A stretch of 64,000 bases of DNA from Phytophthora hibernalis (Eukaryota; Oomycota; Peronosporomycetes; Peronosporales; Peronosporaceae). Every line of letters begins with the position of its first letter. Positions within the stretch are counted from its first letter, which is position 1. The translations under genes were made by a program, and so were the position numbers. The notes below the pieces were generated by a model. That model had not been told where the DNA came from. It made no database searches and saw only the letters and a program-made list of their open reading frames with translations. The stretch lies in NCBI GenBank assembly GCA_012656075.1, contig JAAKBF010000102.1, positions 1 to 64,000 of the forward strand. The letters run 5' to 3'. Of this stretch, positions 22,147 through 33,479 are shown piece after piece.

Positions 22147-25100
22147 TACAGCTGCAGGACTTGCTGATGCATTTTGTCGGGTTTCACAGGTTCGAGCACA
22201 CGCAAATTCGTATACACACGAGTAGCGGTTGTTTTGCTCTTCGGAGTACTTCTGTCGGCACAACCGGCACTGAAGGGCACGTCTCTGGTGATCGTGCATT
22301 ATTGAAAGTCTCGATGGAATTATTGCTTCCTTGACCTCGCGGAGCAGACTTTGTTTCTTCAGCATAGGTGAGGTAGTAGTCATTGTGAGCCGATCACGGA
22401 GATAGGACGTTCTAAAGCGCTGCACTCGATTGTGAAGCACTTCCGAGTCGATGGTAGCATTCAATTTGTGTACTCGTTTGTGCTTCAGCACGGCTGTCTC
22501 CTTATCCTGAATAGCACGAGAAAGCGACGTATCTGCTTCTTCAATCCGCTTTCTGCACTTGTCAGCGTATTCTCTCTTGGACTTGGCATCATTAACAACA
22601 TGCTCCCTTTCTTCTTGGATTCGCTAGACTTCAGGTTCCATTAGCTTTAGATTTTGTTCAAGTGGTAGTGTTCGGTGTTCCCAAAACTTGGCTCTTTCAA
22701 TAGCGTCCATCCACTCTACCTCCAAGTGTGTAGAATGTCTCCACTGTCGCGATCATTCGTTCCTGCACCATTTTCATCTCAAAGGTTCTGCGATTTTCCG
22801 CTGCAACCTGTTGAGCCTCACGCAGTTTATCAGCCAGACGACTAGCCTCGATTTCGGCTGTAACTTTGCCGTGTACCAACTGATCAGCGAGGTATTTTTC
22901 AAACTGACGCTCCAGTGCTTCAGCTAAAGCCTCGGCGATTTCTTTCTCGCGGATCTGCATCGACAACTCGTCTTCGGTCTTCATTTGCCTCCATTCACGA
23001 TGTAAGCGATGCTGTTCGTTCTTTCCCAACTTAATCTCAAGACGACGAGCGGCTTTGTCATTCACGCGATTCCTATCTTCGACCATTCTCGAGTACTTCG
23101 ACTTCATAGCCACGAGCTCAAGCTGTCGAATGTATTCCTTCATCTCCATCTCGGCGTTTGTCATCGCCTTCCTCTCCTGCATGCAAAGCACTATTTCTTC
23201 GACGTAGAATTTCCGACACAAACGTTCTTCGGCCAGCATTTCCTTGCGTCGAGCCTCGTGTAGAAGTCTATCTCCTCTGCAAGGCGTCGAAGTTCTTCAC
23301 GTCGTGCCATTTCATTTCGAACTAACTGCAGCTTCGCAAACTTTCAAACGAAGAAGTTCTTCAGCTTCGTGTTTCGTCTCCTGAAGCCGCTCTTCGCAGA
23401 GCACTTTGATGGTATCCCCTAACAATTCACGAAATACCTCACGTGTTAAAAGTTTCCACTGCAATAGCGTCCCGTTCACGTTTACTCTCCTGCCTCAGTT
23501 GATTCTCCTTCGCTAGCAGAGCTTGCTCAATGCTAGCCATGGCCAAACGTTTTTCCTAGCTCGAGCAACTCGTTTAGCATCGAGACGACTACCGGTAGGA
23601 CGTTGTGAAAGTGGTCGTCGTATTCGAGAATGGTATACTCGACCTAGTCGCTGAAGCTTCATCGCCTCTTTATGAGCAGATTCGAGACTAGCTTTTCGTC
23701 CCTCCATCTCGTACACCAACTGAGACTCTAACTCATCTTGACAAAACAAATCACCTTTGTCAGTAGGACTTCCTCAACTTCTTTCTTCGCACGCCACGCT
23801 ATTATTTCGCGAATTTGCTTCTCTTCAATCTCCATTTTGCGACGTTCGGAGACTTCCATCTCTCGCTCTATTCGCACAAAATTGTGTGTTCTGTCATCTT
23901 CATCGGCCATAGTAAAGCACTCTTCCTCCCTGTACATGGCTTCGTAGGCTAGAATCTCGTCCATGGGAATGTAAAGTGTTGCTTCCCAGTGTAATGGTGT
24001 CACCACGCAGCTATCCTTCACTCGATAGTACTTTACCTTGACAAACCCATACTTTGTTCGCAGAATCGAGTTCTGCGTCCGGCAGTAAAGTCGATTCATC
24101 AACTCGTCGACTTTGTTGCGTTCTCCAACAGCTTTCTCAAGTCGTTCCTTTGAAGTCACAACCTGTTGAGCGACGAACTCAAATTCGGCTTTAATACGTT
24201 GGAAGACAGCGTTCATCTCATCACTACTTTTGATAAGCGCAGGAGCGTGACACTCGGAGAACTCAGCTTCTTCTTCGACACCTTCAATCGCGTAGTATGC
24301 CGCCTAAACAGCCGAATGAGATTAGTTGTCCTCAACCTACATCAGAGTTCAATGGAGCGTACCTCTCGTTTTTAGTTGCGGTTAGTCTCGTTTTCGCTTC
24401 CTTTAAGTTCTTCAATACTGCTTCATCTTCTTCAATCAGAGCCACAGTTCGCGCATGATCAGCTTCGATTAGAGGTACCTTCCTCAGTACGGTCTCATTT
24501 TCGAGCTGGACGTTCTCTAAAAGGGCACGCTACACATTCAATGATAAGCGTGAGTATTAGTGTAGTCATTGCCAATCACTTCATATTACCTGTATCCCAA
24601 GTCGATTAGTGCACTCTGCATGCTGGCCGAAGATCTGTTGAATGCGAAAATTGAAATTGCGAAGCCGTCCATAGAAGAGAATTTCGTCCTGGTGCGATGC
24701 CCGATGAATATCCTGGACCAATCGTGGATACAATGGGTCCGAGCTGTCAGCATTTCCGAGCAGTGTCCCGCGATTAATTCCATGGCGGTAGTTAAAGTCG
24801 CCAATAGACTTGGGGTCCAAGCGATCATACAGCATGGCTTCCTGTTCTTCTATCGATCGAGCCTCTTTCTCAAGCCGGAGACGTTCATTCTCAACCTTAC
24901 ATAGATGGTCTGCATCTTTGAACTGAAAGGCGATGCCACCACTCGTTTGTGCGCGGTGAATTCGGACATCCTCATCGCGTTCTGTGTCTCCTCCTCGAGC
25001 TTGGTCGGGGTGGGGTCATCACACGATTTGGACATTTCTTTCCCACACTTCTTGCACTTCAAGCCGAAGTCATACTTCGTACCCCACGCTTTCAGCTCGA

Positions 25101-25953
25101 GATGCTCGCACTTGAAGACTTGTTCAATTGCAGCTTGAAAGCTTCATGATGCGGAACGCAGAAAGCGGGCAGATAAAGGCTATGGAGATAGTGAGCGCGG
25201 ACAACGCTGCACGGTAAACGTGTTGCGTGTGCATCTTGCGCCATGGCCTCCTCTCAGAAGAGTCCTCTTGTCTTGCTTGAAGTGACAATATCAAGAACGC
25301 AGCTCGGCGTCGTCCTCCAATCAGCCCAGACACCGTCTTGACCCGAGACTGCTCACGATTACGAGACTCATTGACCTCCTTCATGAGTTCTCCCTCTTGT
25401 CGGATCCTGAACTCTCGCTCCTTTCGATCTTTGATCCGCTTGTTAACAACGCGCTTTGTTTTTCGTTCCCAAGTTTTTCTCACTAACGCTAATTTTCCTT
25501 GGACAAACTGTCGAGCAAAGTTCTCCTTTTCCTCATTCACCACCGCCTCAGAAGCTCCAGCGGCTTGTTGTCCGAGTACGTTTAGTTTTCTCTGCACTTG
25601 AAAATCAATCTGGGAGGAAATATTCTCATTGTATGTCGTCAATCGAATAGCGTCTGCGTAAAGCAACTTTTCTCTGCGTGCTAGCTCACGCCGCAACTGT
25701 TGAGACAGGAACTCATCTTCCTTGGCTTCTAGGATAGCAGACTCGTTCTCCTCCTGAATATTCTTCTGTGTTTCTTGTTGCAGCTGCTCAATTTTTGCAT
25801 CTTTCGCAACCAGGAGAACTCGAGCTTCTGCCTCTTCCTTGCGTTTACGACGTAGTGCCTTAGCACATGAGCTAGCCAAGGAAACTGCGTTTGCGTTGTC
25901 CAGGTGAAACCATTCCATCTTCTCATGTATCACTGTCTTCCGAGTTGTAGGAA
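22147..25953 (-). pseudogene. Gene X copy D, truncated at both ends
   Basis: The copy runs from the KTVIHEKMEWFHLDN segment (about 25,930) down to CETRQNASASPAAV, where it leaves gene X at tacagctgcagg (22,147). The next 200 bp lead into the CRN gene. At its 5' side it ends at about 25,953 against a Copia remnant. Within this span it is the cleanest copy: 25,124-25,953 is open and the exon after the 60-nt intron is in frame only here. It differs from B by substitutions such as QLELVAMK for QLELEAMK. It lacks both the start and the terminal cysteine motif, so it is probably not functional. Confidence 0.8.
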
Positions 25954-25984
25954 TTCTTTTGGTAGGCACGCGAAGCTCGCGTCT

Positions 25985-27000
25985 GTTTACACTTCGTAAG
26001 TCACGTCACTCATTTTACCATCGTGTAATAGCCCGTACTTCGACGTCCCTTTCAAGTATTTTAGTACACGCCTTGCAGCATCCCAGTGTTTGCGATTGTA
26101 GCATGATAAAAATCTTCTCAGCATTTGCAATGCACGGACGTGTCACTCGGACTAAATATTGGAGTGAACCAACTATGCCTCTGTAATCAAAAGGCTGTGC
26201 AACAATCTGTTCTGCACTTAACTTTGTTTATGGCTCTAGTGTGAGGCCAGGTACTTGTGGTGTCATCAGAGGTGAGCTGTTGACGATGTTATACTTTGTG
26301 ATCAGTACAGCAATGTATTTGCGCTGTGAGATTGTCATCACACGCCGATCTCTATTTAGCTGCACCTCCATTTTGAGGATATAGTGAATATCACCTGGAT
26401 CCTTCATTTTGATAGTTTGGCTTTTAGCCTGTTGACTAGGCTAATGTCACGCGCCATTATTGTTAGATCGTCAACATATACCACGACTATGAGCCATTCT
26501 TCTCCCACTTTTTGCACGTAGATACAAAATTCCTTATGACATCGTTCAAAACCCACTGACATCAAAAACATATGGAGTACTCGTTACCAGAATCATGGGG
26601 CTTGTTTAAGGCCGTAGATGCTTATCAGAAGTTCACAGACCAGATGTTCTTGGCCTCGCTTAACCCTTGATTTTGCCGCATGTAAAGCCTTTGTTGTCCT
26701 ACCATGGTTCCATTTAGGAACGCTGTATGGACATCCATTTGATGGATATGACAGTCCAATATGGTCCCGATTGCTAATACTAAACGTAGCGACTCGAATC
26801 GTGCCACTGGTGCGTATACCTCATCACAGGCAATCCCAAATTCTTGGTGGTTACCTTGCGCAACGAGTCGTGCTTTGAATCGCTCGACAGTACCGTCGGC
26901 GTTATATTGTACTACCAGTGCCCAATGGCTTCGCAAAGCTTTGCTTCCCGGTGGCAGAGGAATAAGCCTCCATGTTCTATTTTCGATCAAGGAGTCGTAC
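25985..27000 (-). pseudogene. Copia reverse transcriptase and partial RNase H
   Basis: WRLIPLPPGSKALRSHWALV, FKARLVAQGNHQEFG and VYAPVARFESLRLVLAI (26,625-26,990) are Copia RT block motifs. YVDDLTIMARD, the catalytic YVDD box, lies near 26,480. RVLKYLKGTSKYGLL near 26,040 starts RNase H. The reading is split by frameshifts. The sequence ends at the 25,953 junction before the RNase H catalytic core is complete. Confidence 0.85.
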
Positions 27001-27606
27001 TCTAATTCTAGAGCCTGTTTCCATTACTCACTACGTAGTCCACTCAAAGCTTCTTTAAGTGTTCGTGGTGTAGGCGCTTTGTGCTCCAGTATATCTATTG
27101 CAATGTTCTTATCTAGAATTCCCAGGTAACACTGATAATCCTGATATTTATTTGTTTTTTTGTTTCACGACGTGGAAGTGGTTCAGGGCGAGATTGTGCC
27201 TCCACGAGTCCCGCACGTCGGCGTTTACGGTTACCCCTTGCTACTGTAGTAGATTCCGTAATAGGTGCGTCAGCTCTCACTGCTTCAGTAGTCTGACTAG
27301 CAGGTGATTCAACTCCTACTGCTTCAATTATCCGATCGGCAGTTGATTTCGCTCTTTTGCTGCGGATGTCTCTCCTGCGACAAATTCGGTTGTGAGATCA
27401 GGCTCATTGTTTCCAAAAGCCCGCTGAACCAGATTGGGTTTATTGGTGGTGTCAAACAGCACATCTCTTGAGATGATGTGTCTGTTATTATAGACATCCA
27501 ATAGTCTGTAACCTTTCGTATCTTCTGATATACCGAGAAACCGACATTTAATGGCTCTAGCTGATAGTTTCTTGTCCTTTCTAAGAGCTTGTGGAACATG
27601 TGCAAA

Positions 27607-28334
27607 TCACACTGATCCCCAAATCGGCAGTTTACTCACGTTTGGAGGTGACCCATATACCTTTTCGTATGGTGTCTTGTTTCCTAAACGGCTCATAGGT
27701 GTACGATTCTGTACGTAGGTCATGTACATGAGAGCTTCAGGCCACCATCTGTGTGACATATCAGCATCTTTTAACGCACATCGAACTCTGTCAAGTTTGC
27801 TCTGATGGTCTCGTTCTGCAGCTCCATCTTCTTCCGGACTGTATGTATTAAATGTCTGAAGGACAATACCTTTTCCTTTACAGAAGTTTTTGAATGCTGT
27901 ATTGACAAATTCAGTGCCTCCATCGGACCGAATTCTTCGAATTGTGAACTTTTCATCATGTTCCAACTGTAGAAGCAACTCTTTGACATTCTCAAATACC
28001 TCCTTTTTGTTGCGTAGAACATATGCCCACCGCCACGTTGTGTTGTCATCAATAATACTCAGGAAGTACTGAATCGTACCAACAGTCCCATATACTCCCA
28101 TAGATTTCATGGGTCCATTTGTGTCCATGTGAATGGTACTGATGGGCTGTGTATCTCTTGCCCCTTAATATTACGATAGGACATTCTCCGTTTCTTCATT
28201 TCTGCACAAGTCGTGCAAAAGAACGGTACCTTTCGTAATTCGGATGCTGGTAGTATGGGCATTCCAGCTACTATTCTTCGACTCAGCATTGCAATTATTT
28301 TGTCTTTTTTGAGATGGCCAAGTTTACGTGCCAC
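27607..28334 (-). pseudogene. Copia integrase with GAG-pre-integrase domain
   Basis: MARKLGHLKKDKI and FFCTTCAEMKKRR (28,107-28,334) form the zinc-binding pre-integrase segment. The core follows with FLSIIDDNTTW, IRRIRSDGGTEF and NTYSPEEDGAAER, giving the D, D and E residues of a DDE integrase. It ends with MYMTYVQNRTPMSRL. The core is open over 173 codons, with a frameshift between it and the zinc segment. Confidence 0.85.
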
Positions 28335-28601
28335 TCCTGCAATGTGCTCTTAAGTTTTCCAACTCTTCGTCGTACTAGTGGTTTACAGGGCTGTGATTTG
28401 ACCGCATTGCATAAAACTTGTTGCTCTTTGACAGTTTTGTGTTGTACATAGTATGCTCCATTTATTGCTCTAGCTACAAATGCTAACTCGTTGTCCCAGA
28501 AGACAAATTTGAAGTCACCCGTTTATGATACAATTATCTCATACCCACTTCTCTGTAGCCAATATTCACTAAGAATAGTTGACGTTGAGTTAGGTACAAA
28601 T

Positions 28602-28859
28602 TCAATATTCACAAAAGGAAACGGTCGAATTCCTTTCGGACCTTGTAAATACAATTTCAATGTGTGTATTTGAATGCTTAGACCCTTGTGCAAACGTAAA
28701 CATGTATCCAGTGTCGGGTCCCATCTCGACGAATGTCGACGTTTCGCCGGTTAGACCGAATCCGCAGCCTGAATCCAGCACCCAGGAGTTACTGTTTACA
28801 CATGTTCCCTCATCAAGCAAACAAGGATACAACGACTGTACCTTTTCATCCAGACACAT
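28602..28859 (-). pseudogene. Copia aspartic protease
   Basis: It contains WVLDSGCGFGLTG, the Copia protease active-site loop (Asp-Ser-Gly), followed by hydrophobic strands. It would cleave the polyprotein. It is separated from gag and integrase by frameshifts and stops. Confidence 0.75.
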
Positions 28860-29141
28860 CTTCTGAAGACCGATTTCGCCAGCAATCGACTGTTCGCCCG
28901 ATTACATGGGCGATCCATCAGCTTCCGATTCATTGACACGTCCATCGTTGACGCTAATGTCGAGCACTACGATAGGATCATCCGTCTCATCCGCGTCGAA
29001 GAAAGTCATGTCGCGCCCAGACGTTGGAGGGAACTGCATTCCACTAGGTGGGCTGATCGAAGGAGTTGGACTCTCAACTTCCGTCGATTTCTCAGCGCTG
29101 CACGCATCAACTAACACCTCCTTGGGCAGACAGGCCTTGGA

Positions 29142-29317
29142 CAGACAGTCCTCTGTTGACACAACCTTTCGCTTGGAACTCGCTTTGCGCTTTCCTTACC
29201 TGTCATCTTCGGTGTCCGTTCTCCTTGGGCAGACAGTCCTCTGTTGACACAAGCTTTCGCTTGGAACTGGCTTTGCGCTTTCCCTTTCCCTTCATCTTCG
29301 GTGTCCGTTCTGGGTCA
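29142..29317. repeat. Tandem duplication of 88 bp in the gag/protease linker
   Basis: Two adjacent copies begin with cagacagtcctctgttgaca at 29,142 and at 29,230 and differ by a few bases and small indels. On the minus strand they encode a Lys/Arg-rich stretch. Confidence 0.7.
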
Positions 29318-29469
29318 CGTCGCGCTTTCTTGACTGCACCAGGGTACGTCCAGATGTCGCACCGGAAGACTTTCAGCTCAATGTCTTGTTTGCGCTTTTC
29401 ACATTGGTGCTTGAGGTGGGGCCCACCGCTAATATCGTTGTGGGCTCCAGCTCAATAGAAGCACGACAT

Positions 29470-30349
29470 GGCAGGATTTATGTTCTCCACGATGTCTGCC
29501 TGGGAGGTGGCCTTCCTCTTCCCTAGGGCCGATCCCATGGGCTTTCCAGCCTTGAGCGTCTTGGTGTCAACATGGTTCACCGATGCCATGTGCGACAAGA
29601 CCTTGATTTGCACCTTGCTCTTGTTCCCAAAGATTGCGCAGAGTTTGGATTCAACTTTTTCCAACGTAAACTCCTCCGGCGTAAACACGATCGCGGATCC
29701 CCAAAAGTGTCCCAGAAGATTCGACAGCATTTTGATCAGCATCATCTGTTGCGAGATCAGGTCAATTTTTAACGCCTCGGCGCTGTTTTTGTTTACCTGA
29801 TCACTCGCGGCTTTAAGTTGCCGAAACAGGTGAGTGATGCTCTTGAAATCAGAAGCAACGATCATCGAATTTTCTCACTAGCTCCGCAACTCCTGACGCG
29901 GTGTTGAGTCCATACTGTTTCTCAATCGCCCGCCATATCTTGTGCACCGGCTTCTGCAGCATCTTTTCGTCCGCATAGCCCGATGGGAGGGTTAGGTTGA
30001 AGAGATCCTTAATATACGACGACTGCTGGTTGACAAAAGAAACTTGCAGCGCATAGTTCGCCTTCTCGTCGGCTGATGCGCCTGGTCCTGGTTCCTCTAG
30101 GACTGGCACTTATATAAGCGCATCCTCATTGAGTGCGTTTGGAGCGCGACGCTTCGCTTGTAACTCGTTCACGACTGGCGCATCGCCCAATGCGATCTGA
30201 TGGGCCTTGAACTTGTCCATGTATGCGGCGAACAAATTATTGTTCCCGTGAAAAGACAGCTTGTCGACCACTCTCTCACTCGATTTGTTTTTGCAAAACA
30301 ATTTAAAAGAATTAAGTGAGCACGCCTCCGACTTCGTCCGGGTCGGCAC
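29470..30349 (-). pseudogene. Copia gag
   Basis: Pieces read SFHGNNNLFAAYMDKF (near 30,240), KIWRAIEKQYG and a leucine/lysine-rich capsid region ending ADIVENINPAMSCFY. This is followed by a degraded zinc-knuckle pattern (C-F-Y, then H and C residues). Three frames are needed, so it is broken. Gag would package the element RNA. Confidence 0.7.
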
Positions 30350-30381
30350 CGATTCCTCTGCCTGCTATCGTCATCGCACTA

Positions 30382-30684
30382 TGTAGCCAGATCACATCTC
30401 CATCTGTGATCTATTCTGAATGTCCTTTTGTACTTGATTTTGATAGGTACATATCATCTTAGACAGGATTCTCTCATTCAGGTTTTCTCTATAAGGCAGG
30501 TTAGCTGCCTCTACGCTCAACAGCAATGTACGGTACTACCCTGGTTTAAGTGAACGTAGTATATTGCTGCACTAGACTTAGTCTTAGAAATTCACTTCTC
30601 CAGAGAGTTATGGTACTCTATCCACCGAAAGAAGGGTCGTTTGTCGCGTAAAAGTACCGTCAGGGTTACCTGCCCAAGTAAACA
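30382..30684 (-). repeat. Candidate 5' LTR of the Copia element
   Basis: On the minus strand this 303-bp stretch begins TGTTTACTTGGG and ends CTGGCTACA, the TG...CA form of an LTR, directly upstream of gag. No second copy exists in the window because the element is truncated, so the boundaries cannot be confirmed. Confidence 0.45.
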
Positions 30685-30829
30685 TGGGTACTCTTTCGGC
30701 CAATGAGATCGAATCACTTAATATGGGGCGACTTCTCAGTTGGCTTTTGTATGACCCCCTGCTTCAACTTGTCATTTAGAAATCGTTTAAAAACGGTAGA
30801 CCTGAGAAAAGCAGGTGTACCAGTGGCGC

Positions 30830-31160
30830 ATTGCTGGAAGCTGCAGTGCAGGGCCAGCATGGCGGTTCCGCTCGTGCTCGCTGGCGTCATTACTGCTGCG
30901 GTGCTCGAAGGCACGGTGCGTTTGGACGCCTCGGCGCCGACAGCGACCATAGAGCTGCTGTTTGCCTTCGGTGCGTGTCCGATTGCCTTAAATGGCATCA
31001 TTACTGTTGTTCTGCTGTAGGCCGCACTGCTTTTAGACGACGCCAGCATGGAGCTGCTGTCTGCCTTGGGTGGCCGGCATGGAGTTTTTACTACTACTGT
31101 GATGATGTAGGCCACAGTGCAGTCGGATGACGCGCCACCAACGAACAGCATGGAGCTGCT
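30830..31160. repeat. Degenerate tandem repeat of about 100-110 bp
   Basis: Three or more diverged units share elements such as gcatggagctgctgtctgcc and a gtcattactgctgc-like segment. On the minus strand an open frame (30,714-31,151) covers them with repeated SSSM and TVMMP-type words. No domain is recognised. It may be low-complexity TE debris rather than a gene. Confidence 0.45.
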
Positions 31161-31263
31161 GCCTGCGTTGAGTTGCTATTCTCAAGAGTATCGACCAAGA
31201 CCGACAAAGTAATTGCTCATGAAAATGTATTAACTTACTATGGTGGCAATATGTGCACATATA

Positions 31264-32031
31264 CTCAGAGAGCTTGGCCAAGGTGCGCAGAACACTGGTA
31301 TTTGAACCGTTGTCGACTGTGATGACCGTAATAGAACGTTAGCTCTTGGAGGGGAGGAATTTTGTCGATTGCGAAGATCCCTTGGCGAGTCGTGTATGTC
31401 CAGTTGAACTTGTACATGGCGCAGTTCGGCTGGCACGAATGGTTGATGAATCGGCTTTCATTTCCACACCCCACCGCGTTGACAAACACCGTCGAGCCTC
31501 CACCCCACTTAGTTTGAGTGCGAAACTGTGCTTGGAATCGTCGGTCAGCATGCTCGATTGCTTCAATTCCGTACAGGATTTTCCGACATACTCAATAATG
31601 AAGGCCCCTTGCAGAATCCAGTGGGTAGAAACCATGCCAAGTCCAACTCGAGACTCGACTAGATCTAGAGGAAAGTGCTGCTAGAATCGATTACCGCAGT
31701 CTTCACCTAGTCGACAGTTGGTGCTATACGTTGACGCACGCACTTGTCAGATGCGTGTCAATGGGGACACACAGTGTATCTCACATTCGCAGGTTGCGTT
31801 GCTATAATGGGGCACTTCCATTACTGGATAAGGCCGAGAAGCCGAGAAGACGTTATGGTCGATACGGACAACGTCTGTGGGCCACTCTCGAGGTTCTATG
31901 AAGTCGTAGTCGCCGCCAACAATAGGCAATGGCACGTGTGGTTGGATGTTTATCGCCAGATTCCTCAGCGAAGGAGGCCAGTCTTCACAACGAACAAAAA
32001 TCGTTTGAGTGGCTAAAATAAGCTCTGGCAT
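31264..32031 (-). pseudogene. SET-domain protein methyltransferase remnant (AWS-SET)
   Basis: The minus strand reads a cysteine-rich pre-SET/AWS segment ending in CECEIHC and NCRLGEDCGNRF (about 31,690-31,790). A SET domain follows with GAFIIEYVGK, then FVNAVGCGNESRFINHSCQP (the RFINHSC active-site motif) and IPPLQELTFYYG. The tail RFKYQC is a partial post-SET. At least one frameshift lies inside SET (about 31,480-31,500) and a stop follows the AWS segment. The family methylates histone lysines; the AWS plus SET order suggests the SET2/ASH1 type. It is surrounded by mobile elements and probably dead. Confidence 0.8.
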
Positions 32032-32039
32032 TTGACATG

Positions 32040-32252
32040 TTTTCTATATGCTGCGCCATTTAGCTTGTATAAATTATACGAATCGTTTTGTACAACAATC
32101 CCAGTGCCCATGTGAGTCAGTCCTACACGGTGTGCGTGAATTGGCAACACTCAAAGTTTATGCCCCCTGATTCCGTAGCGAGGGTGCTGTAGGTGATGAA
32201 GGGGTGGTTGCTTGAATTATCGAACATGCGTCATGTGGGAACGGTGTCATAA
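32040..32252. other. Short stretch without a gene
   Basis: I see no coding signal or motif here. It lies between the SET remnant and the DIRS-like element. Confidence 0.4.
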
Positions 32253-32416
32253 TTATCTTACACTGCTTGTAGAATAGAATGCAAAGTCACGTGGGATCGC
32301 GGTGTGATTTCCTTCATGCTCCCGACGCATGTAAATTGGGGAAACCCAGCAAATAGCTGGTTGAGCTCGATTAAAGCCGATCGAGATCGGGCCCCCAACA
32401 AACAGATCGGCAATGA

Positions 32417-33474
32417 TCACAGCGATGGGCCCACCATTCTGGCTGCGACCTGAGAGCACAGCAGGGCATCTATTCTTGTGTAGACTTGAAACCAATCACC
32501 CGACCAGCGGCCTTGCTGACGAATGAGATTGTCTTCAGCTCCAGCATCGAAGAGAGCTGTAGCGCCACCACTTCTCAGTGAGTGTGTGCTGAACTCAGAT
32601 GGTCTTGCTCCGACAGCTGCCGCACCTTTGCGTATCAGAAATGTTACGTCTTCTGCGTGGATCATGTTCGAGACGTCAAACAAACAAATTGGAGGATTCT
32701 GATCGGCCTTGAGTTTTTCTGCATGCCGAAGTAGATACCACGCGGCTCATTCTGGGCACAACCAAGCATTTCGAGCCGGTGTAGACGCCGAGTTGTGGAG
32801 ATACCGAATTGGTCCGTCTTACTGCCCCGAAATTGAATCACGACGATGTCTGCTTTTTGACGTTCTTGTGCATTTTCACCGTTTGACTGTTGAAAGGTGA
32901 TGTCGCCGATGCGTAGGCCGTAACTTTTAAGATTACCGCTCGTTGCTAGGTATTCACTCCGTCTAAGCATAAAGAAGAAGCCCAGGACCGTAACCCCCCA
33001 CCATAGGACACGGTCGTGGGCGAGTCCAAAATCGAGAACTCCTCGCATTGCTTGGAAGATTGGGAGGGTGACGGGTTGCTTGCACTGAGGAGATGACGAC
33101 AACCTTTGCATCTCTCGCACAGCCAGCTTGTCTGAAGGCAAGAGCGAAACAGGGTATCCAAAGGTAACTCGATGACACCACGAGAGATAGCTAATCTTGG
33201 AGAGAATGGTTCGGGGATTGTTGCCTTTGCCTTGAGATCCCGTCGACCAACAGAAAACACCGAAAAGGGCCAATTGGTATGAATGCTGTTCTCGCGAAGG
33301 GGTCAGTTGCATCGTAAACCCGTGGGATCTGCACCAGAGGCTCCATTGCCGCCAAGTAGCGATGTGCTTATTTCTTGACGCGTCGGCCAGTGAGTAGAAT
33401 CGAAGTGTTGTGAGAACGTCGTGTAAATGTGTCGAAGTTCGATCGGTACCTGAACAGCAATCCACGTGGCACAA
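32417..33474 (-). pseudogene. DIRS-type tyrosine recombinase
   Basis: The protein has a 270-residue open piece (32,662-33,474) with the core-binding fold and GFFFMLRRSEYL, carrying the first catalytic Arg. A second piece (32,417-32,683) has FSTHSLRSGGATALFDAG and QQGRWSGDWFQVYTR, the H-x-x-R, H/W and Tyr residues of the recombinase. One frameshift near 32,670 separates them. It would integrate the circular cDNA without a target-site duplication. Confidence 0.85.
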
Positions 33475-33479
33475 TATTC

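Larger units (their letters stand above)
12389..23827 (-). repeat. Right arm of giant inverted duplication
   Basis: This is the reverse-complement partner of 1-11,520. The first shared bases are at 12,389 (accacttcgt), which pair with acgaagtggt ending at 11,520. Just outside, the two sides differ completely: ccctgg before 12,389, against the gene X continuation past 11,520. No microhomology is obvious at the junction. Segment 12,560-13,850 carries many short deletions relative to its partner, while most of the rest matches closely. Confidence 0.9.
25954..30684 (-). mobile_element. Ty1/Copia LTR retrotransposon, 3'-truncated
   Basis: The coding order on the minus strand is gag, protease, integrase, RT, RNase H, which is the Copia order. 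The element stops inside RNase H at the junction with gene X copy D, so the 3' end and 3' LTR are missing. A candidate 5' LTR lies at 30,382-30,684. Multiple stops and frameshifts mark it as dead. Confidence 0.85.

Noticed and set aside
1..25953. Palindrome as a pure sequencing artefact (missed hairpin adapter)
   Set aside because: There is an 868-bp unique spacer and the arms carry different base substitutions, not only indels. The idea is not excluded, so a read-level test is listed as a finding.
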